This document shows, piece after piece, positions 1-10,500 of a stretch of 64,000 bases of DNA; the first letter of the stretch is position 1, and each line of letters begins with the position of its first letter. This DNA comes from DATBRV01 sp036560145 (lineage in GTDB: Bacteria; Myxococcota_A; UBA9160; SMWR01), in contig DATBRV010000120.1 in NCBI GenBank assembly GCA_036560145.1, positions 62,001 through 126,000 of the forward strand, given 5' to 3'. The notes under the pieces are model-generated. The model was not told the origin of the DNA. It made no database searches and saw only the letters and a program-made list of their open reading frames with translations. Both the position numbers and the translations under genes were made by a program.

Positions 1-1010
1 CGCGCGTCGCCGCTGGGAAAGAGCAGCCCCGTGCGCCCCGGCTCCACCAGCTCGGCCATCGCCGTCGGGTGGGAGGCGACGGCGGGCTTGCCGGCGGCCA
101 TCGCCTCGGCGACCGCCAGCGGGAAGTTCTCGTAGCAGATCGAGGGCGCCACCAGGAACAGCGCCTCACGGAGCTGCTCGCGCACCCCCTCCGGCGGAAG
201 CTGGCCGGTGAAGCGCACGCCGGGAATCCCCACGCCGAGCTCGCGCAGCTCCGCCGCGAGCGGTCCCGAGCCGACCACCGTGAGCGGCAGCCCGGCCATC
301 TCGCGCCAGGCCTCGAGCAGCAGGCGCGGGCCCTTCTCCTCGGAGAGGCGGCCGACGTACACCGCGCCGCGACCGCCGAAACGGGGCTCCCCGGGATCGG
401 CCACCGGGTTCGGCTTGACCACGACCTTGACCGGGTCGAGTCCCGCCGCCACCAGCTTGCTCCGCGCGAACTCGCTGGGGGCCACGAAGAGCGCGACGCA
501 GCGCTCGAAGGTCCGCCGGCGCCGCTCGCGCGCGGTCGCCTCGGCCCAGACCGCCGTCTGCACGCGCGAGCCCCGGTAGCAGCCGTGGCGCACCGCGTTC
601 CAGGGCCCCGCGGTGACGCAGTCCTCACAGGGCCTCCCCTCGCGCAGGAAGGCGCCGTTCGCGCAGAAGAGCCTGTAGTTGTGGAGCGTCTGCACCACCG
701 GGATGCCGCGCGCGTGCAGCGCCTCGTGCGCGGCGGGCGTGAGCAGGGGAAAGAAGTTGTGCACGTGGGCCACGTCGATCGGATGCGCGTCCAGGAACTC
801 CCCGACCCGGCGCGCGGACTCGGCGCTGCCCCGCACGCGCAGCCCGGCGCGCAGCCTTCCCGCCAGCGAGCCGAGCCGGGCCTCGCGGTTGTCGAGCGTG
901 AAGAGATCCACCTGGACGCCGGCCTTGCGCAGCAGCTCGGCCTCCAGCGCCACCACGGCGTCCTCGCCTCCGCGCCAGACGTACAAGTTATGGAAGATGC
1001 CGACGCGCAC
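1..1010 (-). CDS. GT4-family glycosyltransferase, C-terminus beyond the window edge
   Basis: The visible part is about 336 codons starting at GTG 1010 with VRVGIFHNLYVWRGGEDAVV, a typical N-terminal Rossmann strand of retaining GT-B glycosyltransferases. In the middle is a Cys-containing stretch (LFCANG...CEDC...GCYRGS) found in a subset of GT4 enzymes. Near the window edge is an ENFPLAVAEAM segment, which fits the E-x7-E nucleotide-sugar motif of GT4. The enzyme should transfer a sugar from a nucleotide donor to a lipid-linked glycan on the cytoplasmic side. It begins 11 bases after the stop of the phosphoglycosyl transferase, so the two are almost certainly co-transcribed. Donor and acceptor cannot be told from the sequence. 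Start choice is fairly secure because the upstream gene ends just before it. Confidence 0.88.
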   Translation of the reverse strand, partial: MRVGIFHNLYVWRGGEDAVVALEAELLRKAGVQVDLFTLDNREARLGSLAGRLRAGLRVRGSAESARRVGEFLDAHPIDVAHVHNFFPLLTPAAHEALHARGIPVVQTLHNYRLFCANGAFLREGRPCEDCVTAGPWNAVRHGCYRGSRVQTAVWAEATARERRRRTFERCVALFVAPSEFARSKLVAAGLDPVKVVVKPNPVADPGEPRFGGRGAVYVGRLSEEKGPRLLLEAWREMAGLPLTVVGSGPLAAELRELGVGIPGVRFTGQLPPEGVREQLREALFLVAPSICYENFPLAVAEAMAAGKPAVASHPTAMAELVEPGRTGLLFPSGDA

Positions 1011-1021
1011 CCCCGGCCCCG

Positions 1022-2407
1022 CTAGAAGGCGCCGCGGCGCGAGAGCACCGCGCCGATCGTGCGCAGCAGGATCGAGAGGTCGAGCGCAACGCCGCGGTTG
1101 CGGATGTAATAGAAGTCGTACTGGAGGTTCGCGTGCATCGGCAGATCCTTGCGCCCGAGGATCTGCCACAGCCCGGTGAGCCCCGGCTTGACCGTGAGCC
1201 GCCGCCGCTGCCACTCGTCGTAGCCCGCGACGATGAAGGGCATCTCGGGGCGCGGCCCGACCAGCGACATCTCGCCGCGCAGCACGTTCCAGAGCTGCGG
1301 AAGCTCGTCGAGGCTCGAGCGCCGCAGCCAGCGCCCGACCGGGGTGATGCGCGGATCGTCGCCGGCCTGCGGCGCCACGGTGTAGGGATCCGCGTCCTCG
1401 CGCAGCGTGCGCAGCTTGTAGCAGGTGAAGGGCCTGCCGTGCAGGCCGACCCGCGTCTGCGCAAAAAAGGCGGAGCGCGCGCCACTGCGGCGGATACGCC
1501 AGACGCAGGCGAGCAGGAGCGGCCCGGCGAGGAGCAGGCCGAGCGCCGCGCCGATCAGGTCGAGCCCGCGCTTGATCGGCGCGTACAACGGATTCGGGCG
1601 GTCGCGGCCGAGCTGCACCAGCGGCAGATCGTCGACGAGATCGAGCGGCGAGCCGGCCGTCAGCACCTCGAAGAGATTCGTCACCACGCGGAACGTGATC
1701 CCGAGGTCTTCGCATTCGAGCACGAGTGACAAGAGCCGGGTGTGACCGAGCGACGGCATCGCGACGAAGATCTCGGCGACGCCGTGCGCCACCGCGATCT
1801 CGCGCAGCTCGTCCACGTGGCCGAGCACGGGCCGGTTCGCCACGTCCTTCCCGGTGGTGTCGTGCGTGTCGTCGAGGAAGCCGACCACGCGGTAGCCGGT
1901 CTCCGGGTGGTCCTGGAGCTTCTGTAGCAGCCGGATCGCGGCCACGCCGGTGCCGGCGATCAGCACCCTCACGTCGTGCTCGCCCGAGCGGCGCATGCGC
2001 TTCTCGATCCGGTGGAAGACCACGCGGCTCGCGCCCTGCAGCACCAGGTTCATGCCCGCGGCGGCCAGCACCACGAAGCGCCCGAAGTGAAGCTCCTTGA
2101 CGAAGAAGCCGATCGCGGCCAGCACGAGCAGACCGAGCGCCACGCCGCGCAGCAGGCGCTGGAGCTCGTCGACCACCGTCTTCATGCGCTGGCTGGCGTA
2201 GATGCCGAAGAGCCAGCAGGTGAAGATCCAGGGGCCCACCACGATCGGGAGCGCGCGCACGTACCAGCTGAAGGGGTTGATGGCGCGGCCGAAGGCGTCA
2301 TCCAGCGCGTAGCGCAGGCCGTAGGCGGCCAGCCAGCCGAGCGAGACGAGGGCCGCGTCGGCGAGCAGGTGCACGCGCCGCAAGGCCTGGATCTCGAGCC
2401 TGCGCAT
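1022..2407 (-). CDS. Polyprenyl-phosphate sugar-1-phosphate transferase (initiating enzyme)
   Basis: 461 aa when started at ATG 2407, which has a G-rich ribosome site (GGGGGGA) just upstream; an ATG 28 codons earlier would add an unconserved tail. About four membrane segments lie in residues 14-125, then a CoA-binding-like Rossmann domain (about 147-245), then a bacterial sugar transferase domain from about residue 278. Hallmarks of the catalytic domain are KLRT (331-334), DELPQLWNV (367-375), VGPRPE (383-388) and KPGLTGLWQ (407-415). In this family (WbaP/PssY type) the Asp-Glu pair makes a phospho-enzyme and moves a sugar phosphate onto undecaprenyl phosphate, the first step of repeat-unit synthesis. 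It is divergent from the exporter operon, with a sigma28-like motif upstream. The sugar is unknown. Confidence 0.93.
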   Translation of the reverse strand: MRRLEIQALRRVHLLADAALVSLGWLAAYGLRYALDDAFGRAINPFSWYVRALPIVVGPWIFTCWLFGIYASQRMKTVVDELQRLLRGVALGLLVLAAIGFFVKELHFGRFVVLAAAGMNLVLQGASRVVFHRIEKRMRRSGEHDVRVLIAGTGVAAIRLLQKLQDHPETGYRVVGFLDDTHDTTGKDVANRPVLGHVDELREIAVAHGVAEIFVAMPSLGHTRLLSLVLECEDLGITFRVVTNLFEVLTAGSPLDLVDDLPLVQLGRDRPNPLYAPIKRGLDLIGAALGLLLAGPLLLACVWRIRRSGARSAFFAQTRVGLHGRPFTCYKLRTLREDADPYTVAPQAGDDPRITPVGRWLRRSSLDELPQLWNVLRGEMSLVGPRPEMPFIVAGYDEWQRRRLTVKPGLTGLWQILGRKDLPMHANLQYDFYYIRNRGVALDLSILLRTIGAVLSRRGAF

Positions 2408-2431
2408 CGCGGACGGGTCCCCCCGTTCTGC

Positions 2432-2457
2432 ATCGGAGCCGGGGGGCCTCGGCTTGA
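2432..2457 (-). promoter_or_regulatory. Sigma28-like motif TCAA-N16-TCCGAT before the sugar transferase
   Basis: Read on the minus strand, TCAA (2457-2454) is followed 16 bases later by TCCGAT (2437-2432). The -10-like half is 25 bases from the start codon at 2407. The same pattern with the same spacing occurs four more times in the window, each facing an envelope gene. It resembles the sigma28 (FliA) consensus, whose -10 is GCCGATAA and whose -35 is TAAA with one base less spacing. Function is inferred. Confidence 0.55.
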
Positions 2458-2512
2458 GGCAGAAGACCCGCGGGAGTGCGCAAGAAACCAAGGGAAAGCT
2501 GCGGATTCCGCC

Positions 2513-2538
2513 TCAACTGCAAGGCGCCGCGGGCCGAT
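2513..2538 (+). promoter_or_regulatory. Sigma28-like motif TCAA-N16-GCCGAT before the exporter operon
   Basis: TCAA at 2513-2516 and GCCGAT at 2533-2538 sit back to back with the oppositely oriented copy at 2432-2457. The -10-like half ends only 9 bases before ATG 2548. If this is a promoter, the transcript would therefore be nearly leaderless, or translation would begin at ATG 2554. Confidence 0.55.
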
Positions 2539-2547
2539 GCGTTCCGC

Positions 2548-3408
2548 ATGTCGATGCCTGCGCCCACGTCCCGGGTGGTGATCGAGCCCCAGGCGGGCTG
2601 GGCTCCCCTGGGTCTTCCGGAGCTCTGGCGCTACCGCGAGCTGGTCGGCTTCCTCGCACTGCGCGATCTCAAGGTCCGCTACAAGCAATCGGCGCTGGGT
2701 GCGGCCTGGGCGGTGCTCCAGCCGCTGCTCACGCTGGCGGTGTTCACGGGGCTCTTCGGCGCGCTGCTCGGCGCGGACCGCATGCCGGGCGCGCCGGGCA
2801 TCCCTTACGCCGTCTCGACCTTCTGCGCGCTGGTGCCCTGGCAGCTCTTCGCGCGCGCCGTCAGCGCGGGCAGCGAGAGCGTGGTCGTGAACCAGGCGCT
2901 GGTGACCAAGGTCTACTTCCCGCGGCTGGCGGTGACGCTCGCGCCGGTGCTGGCGGCGCTGGTCGACTTCGCGCTCGCCTTCGCGGTGCTGCTCGGGATG
3001 CTCGCCTGGGCGGGGATCGCGCCGGGCGCCGCGGCGCTGCTGATCGCGCCGCTCGTGCTGCTCACACTGGTCGCGGCGCTCGGCATCGCGCTCTGGCTCG
3101 CCGCCGTGAACGCGCTCTACCGCGATGTGCGACTGGCGCTGCCGTTCGTCGTGCAGATCTGGATGCTGGTCACGCCCGTCGTCTACGCCTCGCAGAGCGT
3201 GCTGGAAGGGCGCGCACCGTGGGTCGCGGGGGTCTACGCGCTCAATCCAATGGCGGGCGTGGTCGAGGGCTTCCGCTTCGCGCTGCTCGGCGTCGGCGAG
3301 CCGCCGCTGCGGCCGCTCGCGATCTCGCTTGCGGTCAGCACCTGTCTGCTCGCGAGCGGGCTGGTCGCCTTCCGGCGCCTCGAGCGCCGCTTCGCGGACC
3401 GGGTCTGA
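2548..3408 (+). CDS. wzm: O-antigen/polysaccharide ABC transporter permease
   Basis: 286 aa from ATG 2548; a second ATG six bases later is also possible because no clear ribosome site is present. The protein has the ABC-2 layout: a cytoplasmic amphipathic N-terminus containing the motif LWRYRELVGFLALRDLKVRYKQS, then about six membrane helices. The segment LRDLKVRYKQSALGAAWAVLQP is the signature of Wzm-type permeases, and the C-terminal NPMAGVVEGFR segment is also typical. It forms the channel that moves a lipid-linked polysaccharide across the inner membrane. Only four bases separate it from its ATPase. The combination with a Wzt-type ATPase indicates ABC-dependent export of a finished chain rather than Wzx/Wzy assembly. 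Confidence 0.94.
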   Translation: MSMPAPTSRVVIEPQAGWAPLGLPELWRYRELVGFLALRDLKVRYKQSALGAAWAVLQPLLTLAVFTGLFGALLGADRMPGAPGIPYAVSTFCALVPWQLFARAVSAGSESVVVNQALVTKVYFPRLAVTLAPVLAALVDFALAFAVLLGMLAWAGIAPGAAALLIAPLVLLTLVAALGIALWLAAVNALYRDVRLALPFVVQIWMLVTPVVYASQSVLEGRAPWVAGVYALNPMAGVVEGFRFALLGVGEPPLRPLAISLAVSTCLLASGLVAFRRLERRFADRV

Positions 3409-3412
3409 CGCG

Positions 3413-4662
<1,250 letters not shown>

Positions 4663-4666
<4 letters not shown>

Positions 4667-6303
4667 GCGGCATCCTCGGCCAGGTCGAGACGCAGCGGGC
4701 GGTCGATCCGGACGCTTTCGCGCGCATGCTCGGAGCGCTCGCCACGCGCGGCCCTGGCGGGGAAGGCACGCGCGTGCTGCACGGCAGCCGGGTCGTGCTG
4801 GGACACCGCCGGCTCGCGATCCCGGACCGCGCGGGGAGCGCCGCCCAGCCGATCTCGAACGCGTGCGGCACGCTGTGGCTGACGTTCGACGGCGAGATCT
4901 ACAACTTCCACGAGCTCGGCAAGCAGCTCGCGGCCGAGGGTCACGCCGTATGCTCCGGCTCCGACGCGGAGGTGGTGCTGCACGCCTACGCCGAGTGGGG
5001 GGACGACTGCCTGCTCCGGCTGCGCGGGACCTTCGCCTTCGGACTCTGGGACACCCGGCGCGAGCGACTGCTGATCGCGCGCGACCGGCTGGGCGTGAAG
5101 CCGCTCTACTACCTCGCCGAGGGCGGAGGTCTGACCTTCGCCTCCCAGCCGCGCGCGATCCTCGAGCACCCGCGGGCTCGCCGCGAGGTCGATCCGATCG
5201 CGTTTCGTCACTGCCTTGCGTACGGCCAGCCCCGGGACGATCGCACGGTCTGGGCGGGGATCGCGAAGCTACCCCCCGGCCACCGGCTGGTGCTCGACCG
5301 CCGCGGGCTGCGCAGCGAGCGCTACTGGGAGATCCGCTACGCGCCGAGCGTGTTCAAACCGGCGGATGCCGCGCGCCTGGTGCGCGCCAAGCTCGAAGAA
5401 GCCGTGCGCCTCCAGCTCGCGAGCGAGGTCCCCATCGGCGTCCACCTCTCGGGCGGCATCGCCCCGCCCACGATCGCGGCGATCGCGATGTGCGCGCTCG
5501 AGCGCAAGCTGCCGAGCTTCGAGATCGGCATCGGCGAGGGAGACGGGGCGGCGCGCCGGGGCACGCCGCTCGTGAGCCGTCACTTTACCGCTCCGGCGCA
5601 CGAAGCGCGGATGTCGGCGGAGGCGGCCGCCTGCCTGCTGCCGGAGCTGATCGCAATCTCCGACGAGCCCTGCTTCGGCGACGCTGGCCTCCACACGCTG
5701 GCGGCGTCCCGCCTCGCGCGCTCCCAGGGCGTTGGCGTGATGCTCGGCAGCGGCGGCGCGGACGAGGTCTTCGCCGGCCACGCCGGCTACGAGGGCGCCT
5801 CGCCGAAGCCGAAGTGGCCATGGCGCCGCCTTCGGGGCGCCGCCGCCCTGCCGCGCGTGACGCGGCTCCAGCTCGCCGACCTGAGCACGTCGCTAGCCGG
5901 GGACCTCCTGCCCCAGATCGACCGCGCGAGCCTGGCCGGCGGCGTCGAAATACGCCTGCCGTTCCTGGACCACGAGCTCGTCGAAGCCGCCTTCACGATC
6001 GACAGCCGCGTGCTGTTCGCCGAGGGCGAACGCCTGGCGCTACTCAAGCGCGCCGCGGCGAGCTGGCTTCCGCCCGAGGTGCTGGCCGATTCCCACTCGG
6101 CGGGCGACACAGCGCTGGATGCGCGATGGCAATCGACCGCCTCGTCGCTGCTGCCCGACGGCGTGCTGGTTTCGCGCGGCCTGCTCGAGCGCGACACGAT
6201 CCTCGCGCTGCTGGCCTCCGAGCGCCCGGCCGAGACCCGGTTCCTCGCGCGAGCAGAGCTGTGGGCGCGCCACTGGCTCGAGCCTGCGAGCGGGGCCGCG
6301 TGA
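4663..6303 (+). CDS. Asparagine-synthetase-like protein lacking key catalytic residues
   Basis: 546 aa, starting at a GTG that overlaps the previous stop. The two-domain plan of AsnB is clear: an N-terminal glutaminase fold (VSGILGQVE; LGHRRLAI; GEIYNFHEL; SDAEVVLHAYAEWG) and a C-terminal synthetase fold (LSGGI, ISDEPCFGD, GSGGADEVFAG). Several signature residues are changed. The N-terminal nucleophile Cys is Ser, the usual Asn of NGEIYN is Asp, and the ATP-binding SGGxDS is SGGIAP at residues 263-268. Neither glutamine hydrolysis nor adenylation is expected in the normal way. Asparagine-synthetase homologues in polysaccharide loci usually amidate uronic acids. This copy may be a non-catalytic partner or have a changed reaction. 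The reading frame is intact with normal codon use, which argues against a recent pseudogene. Confidence 0.85.
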
Positions 6304-7496
6304 GGGCGCGACACCGGATCGCCTTTCTCACCACCGAGTTCGCGAGCGAGGGCGGGCGTGGGGGCGGCCTCGCGAGCTACCTCGCGCGCATGGCGCAGGC
6401 GCTGCGCGACGCCGGCCACGAGCCCGAGGTCTTCGTGCTCTCCGCGCAGATGCCGGGCGTTCTCGATCACGCCGGTGTGCGCGTCGAGCGCGTGCGACGT
6501 GCCGACCGCCATCCCGCCGTGCGCGCCGCGCGGCGCTTGCTGCTCGCGCTCGGCCTCGCGCGGCTGCTTCCGACGCTGCACGTCGTCGCAGGTGCGCTGG
6601 CGCTCGCGCGCGCGCTCGAGGCACGCGACGCACAGCGCCCCTTCGACGCCGTGCAAAGCGCTGACTACCTCGCCACGGGCCTCTTCGTCGCGCGGCGCGC
6701 CCGGCGCCCGCACCTGGTCCGCTGCAGCTCGGCGAGCGATCTCTGGGCCGAGGTCGACGGCGACCGGCGGCTCGCACGACGCCTCGAGGCCTGGCTGGAA
6801 CGCGTCTCGAGCCGGCGCGCCGACGTCGTGTATGCCCCGAGCCGGTTCATCGCCGCCCACCTCTCCCGCCGGCTCGCTCGCGAGGTGCGCGTGCTCCGCC
6901 CGCCGGCCTTTCTCGAGACAAAGCCCGCACCGCAGCCGCCCCGCGCGCTGCCCCCGCGCTTTCTGCTGCACCTCGCCAAGCCCTCGCGCGTGAAGGGCAC
7001 GCACCTGCTCGCCGCGGCGCTTCCCGAGGTCTGGGCGCAGGAGCCGGCCCTCACGCTGGTGTATGCGAGCAGCGCGCGCGCGCCGGAGCTCGATTGTCTG
7101 GACGCGGGCGGGTGCGCTTCCGCCTCGCGGGTGGTTGCGCTGGGCCCGCTCGAGAAGCCGGAGCTCTACGCCTGCCTCGCGCGCGCCGAGGCCCTGGTGC
7201 AGCCGTCGCTGGCCGACAACCTCCCCAACGCCGTGATCGAGAGCCTCCTGCTCGGGATTCCCGTGGTCGCCTTCGCCGGCGCGAGCCTCGACGAGCTGAT
7301 CGAGCCCGGCGCGACCGGGGAGCTGGTTCCGATGGGGGACGCCGACGCGCTCGCCGCCGCGCTCCTGCGCGTCTGGCGCGGCCAGGCTGCCGCCCGCCGC
7401 GGCTTCACCTGGGGCGGGGCGCTGGCGGCGGAGATGCGTCCGGATTGCGCCGTGGCGCGCCTGCTCTCGCTCGCCGGCCTCCGCGCCGAAACCTGA
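6300..7496 (+). CDS. GT4-family glycosyltransferase
   Basis: 398 aa from GTG 6300, which overlaps the preceding stop (GTGA). The N-terminal domain begins RHRIAFLTTEFASEGGRGGGLASYLARMAQAL, the usual glycine-rich first strand of GT4 enzymes. The C-terminal domain contains LHLAKPSRVKGTHLL and the donor-binding segment DNLPNAVIESLLLGIPVVAF, with the conserved Glu of the E-x7-E region replaced in part by DNLPN followed by E. It should add one sugar to the lipid-linked chain inside the cell. It lies between the asparagine-synthetase-like gene and the four-domain fusion. Sugar specificity is not readable. Confidence 0.9.
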   Translation: MRARHRIAFLTTEFASEGGRGGGLASYLARMAQALRDAGHEPEVFVLSAQMPGVLDHAGVRVERVRRADRHPAVRAARRLLLALGLARLLPTLHVVAGALALARALEARDAQRPFDAVQSADYLATGLFVARRARRPHLVRCSSASDLWAEVDGDRRLARRLEAWLERVSSRRADVVYAPSRFIAAHLSRRLAREVRVLRPPAFLETKPAPQPPRALPPRFLLHLAKPSRVKGTHLLAAALPEVWAQEPALTLVYASSARAPELDCLDAGGCASASRVVALGPLEKPELYACLARAEALVQPSLADNLPNAVIESLLLGIPVVAFAGASLDELIEPGATGELVPMGDADALAAALLRVWRGQAAARRGFTWGGALAAEMRPDCAVARLLSLAGLRAET

Positions 7497-7501
7497 CCGA
7501 A

Positions 7502-7527
7502 TCAAGATTCACCCGCGCATTTCCGAT
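7502..7527 (+). promoter_or_regulatory. Sigma28-like motif TCAA-N16-TCCGAT before the four-domain fusion gene
   Basis: TCAA at 7502-7505 and TCCGAT at 7522-7527 lie in the 68-base gap between two same-direction genes. A transcript starting a few bases downstream would exclude the in-frame ATG at 7526 and favour ATG 7565. The motif would give the second half of the operon its own promoter. Confidence 0.5.
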
Positions 7528-7564
7528 GTTCGGTGGGGGAGTTGCACGGGAGAGCCAGGCCCGC

Positions 7565-10500
7565 ATGGAGACTCTGCGAACCACGGCCTCGCGCAATCCG
7601 CGAATCCTGCTGCTCGCCGACCGCCCGGGCTGGGCATACGACACGGCCGCGCGCGCGATCGCGGACCGCCTCGCGGGCGACTTCGAGTTCCGGATCGAGT
7701 ACGTGCGCGACAAGCCCGACCTCTCGCGCTGGCCGTTCGACATCCTCCACGTGTTCTTCTGGGGCGAGACCCATCACCGGGATTTCGTCTCGGACCCGCG
7801 ACGCGTGGTCAAAGAGGTCAGCTCGCACCGCTGGGCGAACCTGGCCGTCTTCGGCCACCTGACGCCCGAGCAGATGGCGCGGCGCCACCTCGCCGATGCG
7901 GCGACGCTCACCGCGACGTCCCGGCGGCTGCAGCGGATCTTCGAGCCATTTCGCGAGGTGCACTGGTGCCCGAACGGATTCGATCCGGCGAGCTTCGGGC
8001 TGCGGCGCGAGCGCACGGGGCCGCTGCGCATCGGCTGGGCCGGCAACCGGGACGACTCCTGCAAGGGCCTGTACGACATCCTCGAGCCCGCCGCCGCGGG
8101 CGGGTACGAGATCGTCGTCGCGGGTGGGGACGTGGAACCTGCGCAGATGGTCGAGTTCTACAACTCGATCGACGTCCTGTGCGTGGCGTCCACCGACGAA
8201 GGCGAGCCGCTTACGCTGATCGAAGGCATGGCGTGCGGCGTGTTCCCAGTGGCCGTCGACGTCGGCATCGTCCCGGAGCTGGTGCGCCACGGCGAGAACG
8301 GGCTGATCGTGGAACGCTCGGCGGCTGCCTTCCGCGCGGCCTTCCAGTGGTGCGAGGCCCATCTCGACGAAGTTCGCTCGGCGGGACGGGAGAACGCCGG
8401 CAGCCTGCTCGCAACGCGTACCTGGGACGCCGTGGCCGTGCACTGGCGCGAGGTCTTCGAACGCGCCCTTCGGCTCGCGCGGAGCGGGTCCGAGCCGCGC
8501 ACGGCCGCCGATCGCACCTGGCAGGCGAACCTTGGTACGAACGACACCCTCGCGCAGTGGCCGGAGCGCGCCCAGGCGGCGGCGCGGTTGCTCGCGGAGC
8601 TCCCGATCCGCACGGGCGACAGCGTGCTCGACCTCGGTTGCGGGCAACAGACCATCCGGCGCTGGCTGCCCAGCGGCACCCGCTATCTGCCCGTCGATCG
8701 CCTGGCGCGAACGCCCGACACGCAGGTCCTCGACCTCGAGCACGAGTTCCCAACGGGCCGGCACCGCGCAGCCGTGGTGCTCGGGTTGCTCGAATACCTG
8801 GAGCGTCCGCTCGACCTGCTCTCGCGCATCGCGCGGGCGGTCGACTTCTGCGTCTTCTCGCTCAACGGCGATCCCGATCCGGAGCGACGGCGCCGGCAGC
8901 ACTGGAAGCCTCGGGTCGCCCCCGAGCTGCTCGAGCGCCACCTGCGTTCGCTCGGCGGCCGGGTCCACCGACGCGTCGATCTCGGAAGGGGCCTCGAGCT
9001 GTTCGCGATCGACTTCAGCGCGGGGGTCGGTCGGCACGCGGGCCCGGGAAGGCGCCTCGCGCTGCTGGACGCCTCCCACACCAGCACCAACTCGGGTGAT
9101 GCCGTGATCACCGACGCGATCCGGCGTATGCTCGGGCCGAACGCATTCGAGACGTTTCCGCTGCTCGAGCCCTTGCGCGACGCGCAGATCGAAGCCGTCA
9201 ACGCGTGCGACGCCGTGATCCTCTGCGGCACGAACCTGTACCAGCAGCGCTTCGCCTGCGCCCTCTCCGAGGCGATCGTCCGTCGAATCCGGGTGCCGAT
9301 CATCCCCCTGGGACTCGGCGCCAGCGCGCCGATCGGCGAGCTGCCGGCGATGAACGCCGGCGACGCGAGGGTCGTGCGCGAGATCCACGACCGCTGCGAG
9401 GTCGCCAGCGTACGCGACCCGGACTCGCTGCGATTCGTAGAGCGGCTCGGCGTTCAGAACGCCGTGCTCACCGGCTGCCCAGTGCTCTTTCACGGTCTCG
9501 TGCCCCCGGACTTCGCTGCGCGCCCGGAGGGCCCCCTGCACCTCGCGATCCGCGCACGCCTGCTGCACGTCGCCGAACGCTGGCTGGAGAAGGAGATCGA
9601 GATCCTCGAGGCGATCTGTCGGGACCTGCGACCCGTGCTGGTGTTGCAGAGCCCCTTCGACGTACCCATCGCAGAGGATCTCGCGCGCCGGTTCGGCGTC
9701 GAGTTCAGCTGGGATCCGCGCACGGACTCGTGCGAGCCGCTGCTGCGCAGCATCGCCGCCGCCGGGCGGACGGCCGGATTCCGGCTCCACTTCGGGATGC
9801 TCGGACTCAGCCACGGGCGCGCCGCCACCTTGATCGGCTCCGACACGCGGGTCGCGTCGTTCTGCGAGATGATGGGAATCCCCTGGCACGACGTGCGCAG
9901 CTGCCGCGCGGAAGACGTCGTGCGCGAGCTCCGCGAGCCCGCCGCGGGCCTCGAGCGGTTCCCGGGCCGCTGGCAGGAGCTGCGCGCGGCGATGGCGGCG
10001 ATGCTCGACGCGAACGGCCTGCCGCACCAGCTCGGAGAGCAGGCGGCGAGCCGAGAGCCGGCTCGCGTCGAGACCGCGCAGCGCACCGCGCCTCGCGTGA
10101 CGGTGCTGCTCCCCGTCCACGACGCGGAGCGGTACCTCCCCGAAGCGATCGAGAGCGTGCTCGCGCAGAGCTTCTGCGACTTCGAGCTGCTCGCGATCGA
10201 CGACGGCTCGCGCGACGGCTCGGCCGCGATCCTCGACGCGTACGCGCGCCGCGACTACCGCGTGCGCGTGGTGCGCCGCCCGCACGCCGGGCTGGTGGCG
10301 ACGCTCAACGCGGGCCTCGAGCTCGCGCGGGCCGAACTGATTGCGCGCCTCGACGCCGACGACGTGGCGCTCCCGCAGCGGCTCGAGAGCCAGCTGGCCC
10401 GGCTCGCGCGCGAGCCCGAGCTGGTCTGCATCGGCGGCGGCTTCGAGCTGATCGACGAAGCCGGCCGCGCCTTCGACCGCGCCTTCCCGCCCTGCGATCA

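Noticed and set aside
69..1025. Long plus-strand frame opposite the first glycosyltransferase
   Set aside because: Composition is Arg/Ala/Gly/His-rich without motifs, and the minus strand carries a coherent GT4 protein; high-GC DNA leaves such frames open by chance. The same applies to dozens of long opposite-strand frames, for example 7502-10975 (-) and 18650-22969 (-).
7526..7564. ATG 7526 as the start of the four-domain fusion
   Set aside because: It lies inside the putative -10 half of the motif at 7502-7527 and lacks a ribosome site; ATG 7565 still leaves a complete GT4 domain.
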